This document shows, one piece after another, positions 15,787 through 24,579 of a DNA stretch of 64,000 bases (position 1 is its first letter; every line of letters begins with the position of its first letter). The DNA is taken from NCBI RefSeq assembly GCF_000712075.1, contig NZ_JONW01000012.1, positions 1 through 64,000 on the forward strand. The letters run 5' to 3'. A program made the translations under genes and the position numbers. The notes beneath the pieces are model-generated. The model did not search any database, was not told the DNA's origin, and saw only the letters and a program-made list of their open reading frames with translations. Source of the DNA: Caulobacter sp. UNC358MFTsu5.1 (GTDB lineage: Bacteria; Pseudomonadota; Alphaproteobacteria; Caulobacterales; Caulobacteraceae).

Positions 15787-16275
15787 TCAGGCGGTGTGGC
15801 GTTCGATCTGGGCGGCCGGCTGGCGGGCCCAGGCCTTCAGCTCGGAGGGCGAGGCCAGCTTGCGGAAGGCACCCCGGGCGTGCTCGTCGCAGTACGAGGC
15901 GCGGGCGGTCTTTTCGCGACCGCAGAAGCCGAAGTCGTGGGAGTCGGGATTGCCGATCGGCCAGCGGCAGGAATGGGTTTCGAGGCCGAGGATGTTCGAG
16001 GTCGGCGCCATCTCGGCGATCTCGATCACGCGGACGGCGGAACGGACGGGAGCGGCTTCGCGGGCGACCCGAGCGCGAGGTTGAGCTCGGACGGCGGTGC
16101 GCACCGCGGTGCGCTGACGGGCGGGAATGTCGCGAACGGTGATGCCCAGACGGTGCACCTTGCCGATCACCGCGCTGCGGCTGACGCCGCCCAACTGACG
16201 CGCCACCTGACTGGCGCTCATCCCCTCGAGCCACAACTTGCGAAGCGTGGCGGTGCGCTCTTCGTTCCAGTCCAT
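15787..16275 (-). CDS. GcrA-family cell-cycle transcription regulator
   Basis: The 162-residue product has the GcrA signature. The N-terminal DNA-binding region is WNEERTATLRKLWLEGMSAS...VARQLGGVSRSAVIGKVHRLG (residues 3-45). A variable Arg/Ala-rich linker follows. The conserved C-terminal segment HSCRWPIGNPDSHDFGFCG...SYCDEHARGAF contains three cysteines and a histidine. GcrA binds sigma-70 RNA polymerase at CcrM-methylated GANTC sites and drives S-phase genes in Caulobacter. As I remember canonical Caulobacter GcrA, its N-terminus begins MSWTDERV, so this MDWNEERT version could be a paralogue rather than the master regulator. I therefore leave the symbol blank. Confidence 0.85.
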   Translation of the reverse strand: MDWNEERTATLRKLWLEGMSASQVARQLGGVSRSAVIGKVHRLGITVRDIPARQRTAVRTAVRAQPRARVAREAAPVRSAVRVIEIAEMAPTSNILGLETHSCRWPIGNPDSHDFGFCGREKTARASYCDEHARGAFRKLASPSELKAWARQPAAQIERHTA

Positions 16276-16565
16276 GATTTTTTCCTACCCGGTCGCCGGA
16301 GCAGCCCCTCCGACGACTTTCTGGGTACGTTTATGGTTAATTCCGGTCAATTTTTTATGTGCATACCCACGGTTTGTAATCGGGCATTTTGCTTTTACAT
16401 TCTGTGGGATAACGCGCGTTGTCGCAGGGCGCTCTCTGAAAGGTGGCGAGACCTTGACCGGATAACGACGTTATATATTGGATGCGAGACCCACATTTGG
16501 GCCAGGAAATGAATGCGGCGCCGCGCCGCACAGCTTGCGGCATAATGTCAGTCGGGGACCAGTAA
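16276..16565. promoter_or_regulatory. AT-rich intergenic region between the GcrA-family and cytochrome genes
   Basis: These 290 bp are noticeably richer in A and T than their surroundings and hold no gene. A possible plus-strand promoter for the cytochrome gene is TTGACC at 16454-16459 followed by a TTATATATT run about 11-12 bp later, a short spacing like that reported for the Caulobacter housekeeping sigma factor. The minus-strand GcrA-family promoter should also lie here. I found no GANTC site close to that start. Confidence 0.35.
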
Positions 16566-17072
16566 ATGCGTCAGTTTCACCTCGCCGCCGCGGCGGTCGT
16601 AAGCCTCCTCCTGGCCGGTTGCTCGAAGCCCGGCGGAGAAGCCTCCGGCGGCGGATCGGCGAGCTCGACGCCCGCCGCGACCCCAGCGCCGACCGACGCC
16701 GAGAAACAAGCCCTGCTGGCCGCCCTGCCCGCCCCCTACAACACCGGCGACCTGATGAACGGCCAGAGCAAGTTCGCGCTCTGCCGGTCCTGCCACACCA
16801 TCACCGAGGGCGGCCCCGACATGACCGGCCCCAACCTCTACGGCGTCTTCGGGCGCAAGGCGGGCAGCAAGCCGGGCTACAAGTATTCGCCCGTCGTCGC
16901 CGCCGCCGGCTTCGATTGGGACGCCGCGCATCTGGACAAGTGGCTGGACAATCCGCGCGGCTTCATGCCGGGCACCAAGATGACCTTCGCGGGCCTGCAC
17001 GATCCCAAGGACCGCATCGATCTGATCGCCTACCTGAAGGTTGAGACGGGCTACAAACCCCCGAACGGCTGA
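16566..17072 (+). CDS. Class I cytochrome c lipoprotein
   Basis: The 168-residue protein has a lipoprotein signal with lipobox LLAGC (C19). A Gly/Ser/Ala/Pro linker to about residue 45 follows, then a class I cytochrome c domain. The heme site is C73-R-S-C76-H77 and the distal ligand is probably M139 in PGTKM. The rest (GPNLYGVFGRKAG, YSPV, WLDNPRGFMPG) is close to mitochondrial-type cytochrome c2. It is therefore a membrane-tethered periplasmic electron carrier, probably serving a terminal oxidase or dehydrogenase. It is followed after 8 bp by two NTF2-like genes. Confidence 0.92.
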   Translation: MRQFHLAAAAVVSLLLAGCSKPGGEASGGGSASSTPAATPAPTDAEKQALLAALPAPYNTGDLMNGQSKFALCRSCHTITEGGPDMTGPNLYGVFGRKAGSKPGYKYSPVVAAAGFDWDAAHLDKWLDNPRGFMPGTKMTFAGLHDPKDRIDLIAYLKVETGYKPPNG

Positions 17073-17080
17073 GGCCGAGC

Positions 17081-17449
17081 ATGGACGACGCCCAAGCGCT
17101 GCTCACGCGGCTTTACGAGGCCTACAACCGGCGCGACCTGGCCGCGTTCTCGGCCCTCTTGGCGACTGACGTCGACTGGCCCGATCAGATCCAGGGCGGG
17201 AGGCTGATCGGCCTCGACGCCTTGGCGGCCTACTGGACCCGGAACGACAAGATGATCACCGTCGACGCCGCGCCCGTCTCGTTCGAGACGCGGCCGGACG
17301 GCCGGGTCGCCGTCGACGTCAACCAGATCGTCCGCAACCTGGCGGGCCATATCTGGTCCGACAGCTGCCAGCGCCAGGTCTTCACGCTCCGCGACGACAA
17401 GGTCGCGCGGATGGACATCGAATTCCTCGACAAGGGGCGCGAAGCATGA
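17081..17449 (+). CDS. NTF2-like/SnoaL-like small protein
   Basis: A 122-residue cytoplasmic protein with the cone-shaped NTF2 fold pattern: an N-terminal helix pair (AQALLTRLYEAYNRRDLAAFSALLATDVDW), then beta strands including IWSDSCQRQVFTLRDDKVARMDIEFL. The family includes ketosteroid isomerase-like enzymes and many uncharacterised small-molecule binding proteins, so no reaction is assigned. It overlaps the next NTF2-like gene by 4 nt (ATGA). The shared layout and similar strand motifs suggest a tandem duplication. Confidence 0.85.
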   Translation: MDDAQALLTRLYEAYNRRDLAAFSALLATDVDWPDQIQGGRLIGLDALAAYWTRNDKMITVDAAPVSFETRPDGRVAVDVNQIVRNLAGHIWSDSCQRQVFTLRDDKVARMDIEFLDKGREA

Positions 17450-17799
17450 GCGCGGCGACCGACCTGATCGTCCGCTATTACGAAGCGATCGAACGGCGCG
17501 ATCTCGAGGCCGTCCTGGCCACGACCCATGCCCAGGTGCGCTTCGAGGATTTCCTCGACGGCGGGGAGGTCGACGGCCTGGCCGCCGCCCGCGACTTCTA
17601 CCGACGCATGTTCGAGTTCGCGCCGGACCTCGACCTGATCACGGTCGAGTCCTTGCCGGACGGACGGGTGCGGACCGAATTCCAATCCTCGATCCACTCG
17701 CCGTCTGGCCACCTGTGGTCGGATACCCGGCAGGCGGCGATCTATACGCTGGCGGACGGGCTGATCCAGGGGGTCGAGCTGCTGGGCCCAACCTCCTGA
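17446..17799 (+). CDS. NTF2-like/SnoaL-like small protein, second of a pair
   Basis: This 117-residue product parallels the preceding gene: DLIVRYYEAIERRDLEAVLATTHAQVRFEDF corresponds to its helix pair and HLWSDTRQAAIYTLADGLIQGVELL to its last strands. It overlaps its neighbour by 4 nt. It converges on the AceE-like gene ending at 17816. The two proteins could form a heterodimer, since NTF2-like proteins commonly dimerise, but this is only suggested by their coupling. Confidence 0.85.
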   Translation: MSAATDLIVRYYEAIERRDLEAVLATTHAQVRFEDFLDGGEVDGLAAARDFYRRMFEFAPDLDLITVESLPDGRVRTEFQSSIHSPSGHLWSDTRQAAIYTLADGLIQGVELLGPTS

Positions 17800-17815
17800 G
17801 CCATCCGCGCCGTCG

Positions 17816-20170
17816 TCAGATCAGCAGGTCGGCGCAGGCGTCCAGGATGGCGTCGGCGTCCAGGCGGTACTTGCCGTAGAGGTCCGGCAGATCGCCCGAC
17901 TGGCCGAAGGTCTCCAGCCCCAGGGCCCGCAGGCGCATGCCCCGCACCGAGCCCAGCCACGACAGGGTCGACGGCGCGCCGTCGATGACCGTCACCAGTC
18001 CGGCGTCCCGCGCCAGCGGGGCCAGCAGGGTTTCGATGGTCGAGACGCGCGGTCCGCCCTCGGTCCAGCGTGCGCGCCCTGCTGCGGTCCAGTCGCGATG
18101 CAGGACGTCGGCCGAGGTCACGGCCAGCAAGCCCGCGCCCGGCTCGTCCTCCAGCACCGCCTCGAAGGCGGCCAGGGCCTCGGGCGCCAGGGCGCCGGCA
18201 TAGACGATGGCCAGGCGCGCGCCGGGAGCCGGCGGCCGCAGCCAGTAGGCTCCATCGACCACGCCCTGACGCCAGGTATCGTCGGTGCGGTCCGGCTGGG
18301 AGATCACCCGGGTGGAGAGCCGCAGATAGGTCGAAGCCCCCTGCTCGGCCTGGATCTGGCAGAAGGCGTGGGCCATCAGCACCGCCGTCTCGTCGGCGAA
18401 GGCCGGCTCATAGCTGTCCAGGCCCGGCTGGCTCATGCCGATCAGCGGCGAACCGATCGACTGGTGCGCGCCGCCCTCGGGGGCCAGGGTCAGACCCGAC
18501 GGCGTGGCGACCAGCAGGAAGCGGGCGTCCTGGTAGCAGGCGTAGTTCAGCGCATCGAGCCCGCGGGCGATGAAGGGATCGTAGAGGGTGCCGACCGGGA
18601 ACAGCCGCTCGCCGAACAGCGGCGCGGTCAGGCCCAGGGCCGCCAGGGCGATGAACAGGTTGTTCTCGGCGATGCCCAGCTCGACGTGCTGACCGGTCTC
18701 GGCCTTGGACCAGACCTGGGCCGAAGGGATGCGCCGGCGCTTGAAGACGTCCTCGTGCGCCCGACGCTGGAACACGCCCCGGCGGTTCACGAACCCGCCC
18801 AGGTTGGTCGAGACCGTCACGTCCGGCGAGGTGGTCACCACCCGGCCGGCGAACTCGTCGTCGCGGCGGGCGATCTCGAACATCACCTTGCCGAAGGCGG
18901 CCTGGGTCGATTGCTCGCCGCCGCCCAGCACCGGCGCCAGCAGTTCGTCGGCCGTCGGGATGACGATCCGGGGCGCGACGTGCTCGCGCTCCACCTGGGC
19001 GGCGAACGGGGCGCGGGCGACCAGGCCCTTGAGGGCCGTGTGCTCGGCGGCGGAGAGGCCCGACAGCGCGTCCCACTCCTCGCCCTCGACCACGCCGAGC
19101 CGAGCGCGCAGCTCGGCGATCTGGGACTCGGTCATCAGACCGGCGTGATTGTCCTTGTGGCCCTGGAACGGCAGGCGCAGGCCCTTGACGGTGTAGGCGA
19201 TGAAGAAACGCGGCGCGTCGTCCTGGCCGGCCCGCTCGAAGGCCTCCAGGATGGTCTCCATGCAGTGGCCGCCCAGCTCGGTCATCAGCTCGCCGAGATC
19301 GACGTCCTTGTAGGTCGCGATCAACTTCAGAGCCTCGGCGTCGCCGGCCAGGTCCGCGTTCAGCCGCTCGCGCCAGGCCGCGCCGCCCTGGTAGCTGAGG
19401 GCCGCGTAGAGGTCGTTGGGGGCCGTCTCGATCCACTGCTGCAACGCCGCCCCGCCAGGCTTGGCGAAGGCCTCGCGCTGGCGCTTCGACCACTTCAGGG
19501 TCTCGACGGTCCAGCCCGCGGCTTCGAAGATCTCGCCGTAGCGGGTGAACATCCGATCCTTGGTGGTCGCGTCCAGGCTCTGGCGGTTGTAGTCGACGAT
19601 CCACCAGGTGTTGCGGATGTCGTGCTTGCAGGCTTCGATCAGGGCTTCGTAGATGTTGCCCTCGTCCAGCTCGGCGTCGCCCAGCAGCGAGATCATCCGC
19701 CCCATGCGCTCGGGCTTCACCGCGCCGCGCGCCGCCAGATAGTCCTGGCTCAGCGAGGCGAACGCGGTCATCGCCACGCCCAGCCCGACCGAACCGGTCG
19801 AGAAGTCGACGTCGTCCGTGTCCTTGGTCCGCGACGGATAGGACTGCGCCCCGCCCAAGGCCCGGAAGGCCTTCAGCTTTTCCAGGCTCTGGCGACCGAA
19901 CAGGTGCTGGATGGCGTGGAACACCGGGCTGGCGTGCGGCTTGACCGCCACGCGATCCTGCGGCCGCAGCGCCTTCATGTAGAGCGCGGTCATCAGGGTG
20001 GTCATCGAGGCGCAGGACGCCTGGTGGCCGCCGACCTTCAGCCCGTCGCGGCTTTCACGCAGATGGTTGGCGTTGTGGATCGTCCACGAGGCCAGCCAGA
20101 GAATGCGTTCCTCGATGCGACGCAGGAGCGCAAGCTCCTGCCGCTTCGCCGCCAAAATGGCTTCAGCCAT
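17816..20170 (-). CDS. AceE/transketolase-like thiamine-diphosphate enzyme
   Basis: The 784-residue protein has an N-terminal TPP domain with GGHQASCASMTTLMTALYM, DFSTGSVGLGVA and the magnesium/TPP motif GDAELDEGN at 164-172. A central pyrimidine domain carries VELGIAENNLFIALAALG, and a C-terminal transketolase-like domain follows. The pattern resembles the homodimeric pyruvate dehydrogenase E1 (AceE), but it is shorter and GDA replaces GDG. I do not assign a 2-oxo-acid; it may be a transketolase or an E1-like enzyme. A GTGAGGAAGC leader precedes the ATG, only 15 bp after the RND permease gene ends, so it could be part of the efflux transcript. Confidence 0.85.
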   Translation of the reverse strand: MAEAILAAKRQELALLRRIEERILWLASWTIHNANHLRESRDGLKVGGHQASCASMTTLMTALYMKALRPQDRVAVKPHASPVFHAIQHLFGRQSLEKLKAFRALGGAQSYPSRTKDTDDVDFSTGSVGLGVAMTAFASLSQDYLAARGAVKPERMGRMISLLGDAELDEGNIYEALIEACKHDIRNTWWIVDYNRQSLDATTKDRMFTRYGEIFEAAGWTVETLKWSKRQREAFAKPGGAALQQWIETAPNDLYAALSYQGGAAWRERLNADLAGDAEALKLIATYKDVDLGELMTELGGHCMETILEAFERAGQDDAPRFFIAYTVKGLRLPFQGHKDNHAGLMTESQIAELRARLGVVEGEEWDALSGLSAAEHTALKGLVARAPFAAQVEREHVAPRIVIPTADELLAPVLGGGEQSTQAAFGKVMFEIARRDDEFAGRVVTTSPDVTVSTNLGGFVNRRGVFQRRAHEDVFKRRRIPSAQVWSKAETGQHVELGIAENNLFIALAALGLTAPLFGERLFPVGTLYDPFIARGLDALNYACYQDARFLLVATPSGLTLAPEGGAHQSIGSPLIGMSQPGLDSYEPAFADETAVLMAHAFCQIQAEQGASTYLRLSTRVISQPDRTDDTWRQGVVDGAYWLRPPAPGARLAIVYAGALAPEALAAFEAVLEDEPGAGLLAVTSADVLHRDWTAAGRARWTEGGPRVSTIETLLAPLARDAGLVTVIDGAPSTLSWLGSVRGMRLRALGLETFGQSGDLPDLYGKYRLDADAILDACADLLI

Positions 20171-20185
20171 GCTTCCTCACCCGGT

Positions 20186-23100
20186 TCAGACGGGTGAGGC
20201 ATGCCCTTCCCCGTTCTTCTCGCGGGCTTCATACTCTTCGATCTGCCGCGCCGTCCACTCCGGCGACTTCGTGAAGCGCGCAAGCAGGTTGTAGAACACC
20301 GGCACCACGAACAGCGTCAGCAGGGTGGCGAAGATCGCGCCGGTGAAGATCACCGCCCCGATCGTCTTGCGGCTGCCCGCGCCAGCGCCGGCCCACAGCA
20401 TCAGCGGCAGCGCGCCCATGGCGGCCGAGATCGAGGTCATGATGATCGGACGCAGGCGCAGGGCCGCCGCCTCGATCACCGCCTCGCGCACCTTCAGCCC
20501 CTCGTCGCGCAGCTGGTTGGCGAACTCGACGATCAGGATGCCGTTCTTGGCGGCGATGCCGACCAAGATGATCAGGCCGATCTGGCTGTAGGTATTGATG
20601 GTCGAGCCGGTGATCAGCAGGCCGAACAGGCCGCCCAGCGCCGCCAGCGGCACGGTCAGCATGATCACGGCCGGGTGGATCCAGCTTTCGAACTGCGCCG
20701 CCAGCACCAGGAACACCAGCAGCAGCGCCAGGCCGAAGGCCAGGCCCACGGCGCCGGAGGCTTCCAGATAGTCCTTGGCCTGGCCGCCCCATTTGACGCT
20801 GACGCCCGGGGTCGGATGTTCCGAAGCTTGTTCCTGGAAGAACTTCACCGCGTCGGCCACCGTGTAGCCGGGGTTCAGCTGGGTGGTCAGGGTCACCGCG
20901 CGCAGCCGGTCGACGCGCGGACGGTCGGGCGTGTCGCCGCGCAGCTCGGTAGTGACCACCGTCGACAACGGCACCAGGGCGCCCGAGAGGGTCCGCACCT
21001 GCAGGCGGTTGAGGTCTTCCAGGCCGCGACGCTGGTCCAGCGCCGTCTGCAGGATGACGTCGTATTCCTGGCCGGTCTTGATGTAGGTCGTGACCTGGCG
21101 AGACCCGAACATGGTCTCCAGCGCCCGCCCGATCGACTGGGCCGAAACGCCCAGGGTCGCGGCCTTGTCGCGATCGATCTGCACCGACAGGCGCGGCGCG
21201 GTCGGCTCGTAGTCGAGGCGCGGCCGCGACAGGCCCGGATTGGCCTGGGACGCTTCGAGGATCGGCTTCAGCCAGTTGGCCAGTTGGACGTAGTCGTTGC
21301 CGACGGCGATGATGTCGACATTGGTGCCGCCCCCCCCGCCGCCGCCGCCGCCGCGCTGGAAGGCTCCGCGCACCGAGGCCACCGCCCGGACGCTGGTGAT
21401 CTTCGACAGGCTCTTGTTGAGTTCGGCGGCGACCTGATCGGCCGACTTGTCCCGCTCGCCCCAGGGCTTCAGCGCGATGACGGCGTTGCCGGTGTTGAAC
21501 TGGTTCTGGCCGAAGCGCGGCACGGTGATGATCGTGCGCTCGGCCACGCCGTCCTGGCGGTACTGGTCCAGGATGGACTCGATCCGGTCGGCGACCTTGA
21601 CCGTCGCGTCGAAGCCGCTTCCTTCCGGACCGTTGATCGACACGTCGACGCGGCCGCGGTCCTCGGCGGGCACCAGTTCCTGCGGCAGCAAGGCGAACAG
21701 GCCGCCGGCGCACACGGCCAGGACCAGCACCGACAGGCCGGTCACCACGGTGGCCGAGCCCTTGCCCAGCAGGCCTTCCAGCGAATGCCGATAGCTGTCC
21801 TTCAGGGCGTCCATAGCCTTGTCCACCCGGCTGGACAGCCAGTTGGAGCTGGCCGGTTTCAGCAGCTTGGACGCCATCATCGGCGAAAGGCTCAGCGCCA
21901 ACAGGGCCGAGAAGCCGACGGCGGCGGCGATGGCCACGGCCAGCTCGACGAACAGGCGGCCGATATAGCCGGGCAGGAACATCAGCGGCGCGAACACCGA
22001 GATCAGCACGATCGTGGTGGCGACGACGGCGAAGAACACCTGGCGGGTGCCGCGAAGGGCCGCCACGGTCGCCGGCTCGCCCTCGTCCACGCGGCGCTGA
22101 ATGTTCTCGACCACCACGATGGCGTCGTCGACCACCAGGCCGACGGCCAGCACCAGGGCCAGCAGGGTCAGCAGGTTCAGCGAGAAGCCCAGCGGGGCCA
22201 GGACGATGAAGGTCGACAGGATGCAAATCGGCGCGACGATCGACGGGATCAAGGCCGACCGCCAACTGCCCAGGAACAGCAGATTGACCAGGGCCACCAG
22301 GGCGATCGAGATGCCCATGGTGATCCAGACCTCGTGGATCGCCTCGGCGGTGAACACCGAGTTGTCGATCGCCACGATCATCTTGGAGCCGGCCGGCAGG
22401 GTCTGGTTGATCGCCTCCACTTCCTTGCGCACGGCTTCGGAGATGGCGACGTCGTTGGCCTGCGACTGGCGGGTCAGGGCGATGCCGACCTGGGGCACGC
22501 CGTTGCCGCGGAACAGCTTGCGGCGCTCGTCCGCGCCCTCCTCGACCCGCGCCACGTCACCCAGGCGGACGACGAATCCGTTCGCGTCGCCGACGCGCAG
22601 CGGCAGCTTCAGGAAGTCTTCGGGCTTGGAATAGGTCCGGCTGACCCGGATCGTGAAGTCCTTGGCGGCGCCTTCCAGCGCGCCGGCGGGCAGTTCCACG
22701 TTCTGGGCGTTGAGCGCGTTCTCGACGTCGTCGACCGTCACGCCGCGCGCGGCCATGGCGTCGGCGTCCAGCCAGATGCGCATGGCGTACAGCGGCGCGC
22801 CGTAGAGGTTGGCCTGGGCCACGCCCGGGATCGTCGACATCCGCTCGACCAGGTAGCGGTCGGCGTAGTCGGCCAGCTCCAGCGTGCTGAGCGAGCTGGA
22901 CGTCAGGTTCAGGACGATGATCGGCGAGGAGTCGGCGTTGGCCTTGGCGATCTGCGGCGGGTCGGCCTGGTCGGGCAGGTTCGCCGCCACCCGGCTGACC
23001 GCGTCGCGCACGTCGTTGGCGGCCGCGTCGAGATCGCGGTCCAGGGTGAAGGTGATAGTGATCTGCGAACGGCCGTCGCGCGACGAGCTGTTGACGCGGT

Positions 23101-23329
23101 CGATGCCCTGGATGCCGGCGACCTGCCGCTCGATGATCTGGGTAATGCGCTCTTCGATGACCTCGGCCGAGGCCCCGCGATAGGCGGTCGAGATCGACAC
23201 CACGGGCGGATCGACACTGGGCAGTTCGCGGATCGGCAGGCTCTTGAACGCGGCCAGGCCGACGACGCAGAGAATGATCGCGGCGACCGCGGCGAAGACC
23301 GGGCGGCGAACGGAAAGGTCGGAAAGCAT
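20186..23329 (-). CDS. RND-family efflux permease (HAE1-like inner-membrane transporter)
   Basis: This 1047-residue transporter starts MLSDLSVRRPVFAAVAAIIL at 23329. It has the usual RND layout: a first helix, a large periplasmic loop with IREL-S-DPPVVSIST and NPGLSRPRLDYEP, twelve membrane helices, and the conserved LALVLAVGLVVDDAIVVVENI segment with paired aspartates for proton coupling. It would be the proton-driven pump of a tripartite efflux system for drugs or solvents. The start overlaps the adaptor gene stop (TGATG). An unusual run of nine glycines near residues 660-670 is encoded with eight consecutive Cs (21330-21337). No outer-membrane channel gene lies next to it. Confidence 0.95.
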   Translation of the reverse strand: MLSDLSVRRPVFAAVAAIILCVVGLAAFKSLPIRELPSVDPPVVSISTAYRGASAEVIEERITQIIERQVAGIQGIDRVNSSSRDGRSQITITFTLDRDLDAAANDVRDAVSRVAANLPDQADPPQIAKANADSSPIIVLNLTSSSLSTLELADYADRYLVERMSTIPGVAQANLYGAPLYAMRIWLDADAMAARGVTVDDVENALNAQNVELPAGALEGAAKDFTIRVSRTYSKPEDFLKLPLRVGDANGFVVRLGDVARVEEGADERRKLFRGNGVPQVGIALTRQSQANDVAISEAVRKEVEAINQTLPAGSKMIVAIDNSVFTAEAIHEVWITMGISIALVALVNLLFLGSWRSALIPSIVAPICILSTFIVLAPLGFSLNLLTLLALVLAVGLVVDDAIVVVENIQRRVDEGEPATVAALRGTRQVFFAVVATTIVLISVFAPLMFLPGYIGRLFVELAVAIAAAVGFSALLALSLSPMMASKLLKPASSNWLSSRVDKAMDALKDSYRHSLEGLLGKGSATVVTGLSVLVLAVCAGGLFALLPQELVPAEDRGRVDVSINGPEGSGFDATVKVADRIESILDQYRQDGVAERTIITVPRFGQNQFNTGNAVIALKPWGERDKSADQVAAELNKSLSKITSVRAVASVRGAFQRGGGGGGGGGTNVDIIAVGNDYVQLANWLKPILEASQANPGLSRPRLDYEPTAPRLSVQIDRDKAATLGVSAQSIGRALETMFGSRQVTTYIKTGQEYDVILQTALDQRRGLEDLNRLQVRTLSGALVPLSTVVTTELRGDTPDRPRVDRLRAVTLTTQLNPGYTVADAVKFFQEQASEHPTPGVSVKWGGQAKDYLEASGAVGLAFGLALLLVFLVLAAQFESWIHPAVIMLTVPLAALGGLFGLLITGSTINTYSQIGLIILVGIAAKNGILIVEFANQLRDEGLKVREAVIEAAALRLRPIIMTSISAAMGALPLMLWAGAGAGSRKTIGAVIFTGAIFATLLTLFVVPVFYNLLARFTKSPEWTARQIEEYEAREKNGEGHASPV

Positions 23330-24462
23330 CAGCCGGCCTTCTGCTTGCGGCCGCCGGCCTTGTCGCCGCCCTGGGCCTTGTCGCCCTTGCCGCCGCCCGG
23401 ATTGACCGGCGCGCCGTCCTGAACGCGATTGAGGCCGTCGCCGACGATCCGGTCGCCGGGCTTCAGGCCCGAGGTGATCTCGATGAAGCCGTCGGCGGTG
23501 ATGCCGGTCTGCACGGCGGTGCGACGGGCGACCTGCCCCTTCGGCCCCTTGGCGATCAGGAACACCGAGGCCTGGTTGCCCTCGAACTGCACGGCCGCCT
23601 CGGGGACGGCGACGTTCTGGTGCTGGCCCTGGTCGATGCCGACCTTGATCAGCATGCCCGGCTTGAGGCGGCCGTCGCCGTTGGGGAACTCGGCCCGCGC
23701 CTTCAGCGCGTGGGTGGCCGGGTCGATGCGGGTGTCGATCTGGGCGATACGGCCCGTGAACATCTCGCCCGGCAGGGCGTCCGGCTTGGCGGTGATGGCC
23801 AGGCCCTCGCGCAGGATCGGCAGATAGCGATCGGGCACCGAGAAGTCGACGCGGATCACGGAGACGTCGTCCAGGGTGACGATCGCGGTTCCGGGGCTGA
23901 TCAGGGCGCCCGGCGCGATGTCGGAAATGCCGACCCGGCCCGAGAACGGAGCGCGGATCACCTTGTCCAGCTTCTGGGCGCTGGCGGCGGCCAGGGCGGC
24001 GCGGGCGGTGTCGCGGGCGGCCAGGTACTGGTCCGCCGAGGCGCGCGGCGCGATGCCCTTTTCGGCCAGGGTCTTCCACCGCGTGTATTCACGATCGGCC
24101 TGGGCCAGCTGGGCCTGGGCCTGGGCGATGCCCGCGTCCTCCTGATCGCCCTTCAGCTCGACCAGCACCTGCCCCTTGGAGACGGTCTGACCGTCGCTGA
24201 AGTGCACGGCGGTGATCAGCTCGGCGGTGTTGGAGGTGATGGTGACCGATTGGCGACCCTTGGCCACGCCCAGCACCTCGACCCGGTCGGCGAAGCCGCG
24301 CGGCTGGGCGACGACCAGCGACACCGGCGTCGCGCGTCCGCCACCGCCCGGGCCGCCCTGCCCCGGCGCCTTGCCGCCGAAGGCCAGCTTCAGTCCGCCG
24401 ACCAACAGCATCAGCAAGACGGCGACCACCGCCGCGACGAGGAAGAAGTGTCTGCGGATCAC
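23329..24462 (-). CDS. RND efflux periplasmic adaptor (membrane fusion protein)
   Basis: The 377-residue HlyD/AcrA-type adaptor begins with a membrane-anchoring helix (HFFLVAAVVAVLLMLLVGGLK). Then comes a lipoyl/barrel-sandwich region (GVAKGRQSVTITSN...GQVLVELKGDQ), a helical hairpin (AQAQLAQADREYTRWKTLAEKG) and a beta-barrel/membrane-proximal part ending SGLKPGDRIVGDGLNRVQDGAPV. The C-terminal tail is glycine- and lysine-rich. It bridges the inner-membrane pump to an outer-membrane channel. It is the first gene of the pump operon and overlaps the permease start by one base. Confidence 0.93.
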   Translation of the reverse strand: MIRRHFFLVAAVVAVLLMLLVGGLKLAFGGKAPGQGGPGGGGRATPVSLVVAQPRGFADRVEVLGVAKGRQSVTITSNTAELITAVHFSDGQTVSKGQVLVELKGDQEDAGIAQAQAQLAQADREYTRWKTLAEKGIAPRASADQYLAARDTARAALAAASAQKLDKVIRAPFSGRVGISDIAPGALISPGTAIVTLDDVSVIRVDFSVPDRYLPILREGLAITAKPDALPGEMFTGRIAQIDTRIDPATHALKARAEFPNGDGRLKPGMLIKVGIDQGQHQNVAVPEAAVQFEGNQASVFLIAKGPKGQVARRTAVQTGITADGFIEITSGLKPGDRIVGDGLNRVQDGAPVNPGGGKGDKAQGGDKAGGRKQKAG

Positions 24463-24579
24463 GAAAAGCTCCGGGCGCCGGAGATGACCGGCTCAGCTGA
24501 TACAAATCGGCTCAATAGCCGTCAGCCCTAGGCCGCGTCCAGTGACACACGGATGACCGAATATTACATCGTTGAAATA

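Noticed and set aside
18098..20197. A 699-codon open frame antisense to the AceE-like gene
   Set aside because: Its composition is that of a complement frame, and the opposite strand has clear TPP motifs.
20201..23422. A 1073-codon frame antisense to the RND permease
   Set aside because: Low-complexity Gln/His/Arg-rich translation and no domain; the permease on the other strand is certain.
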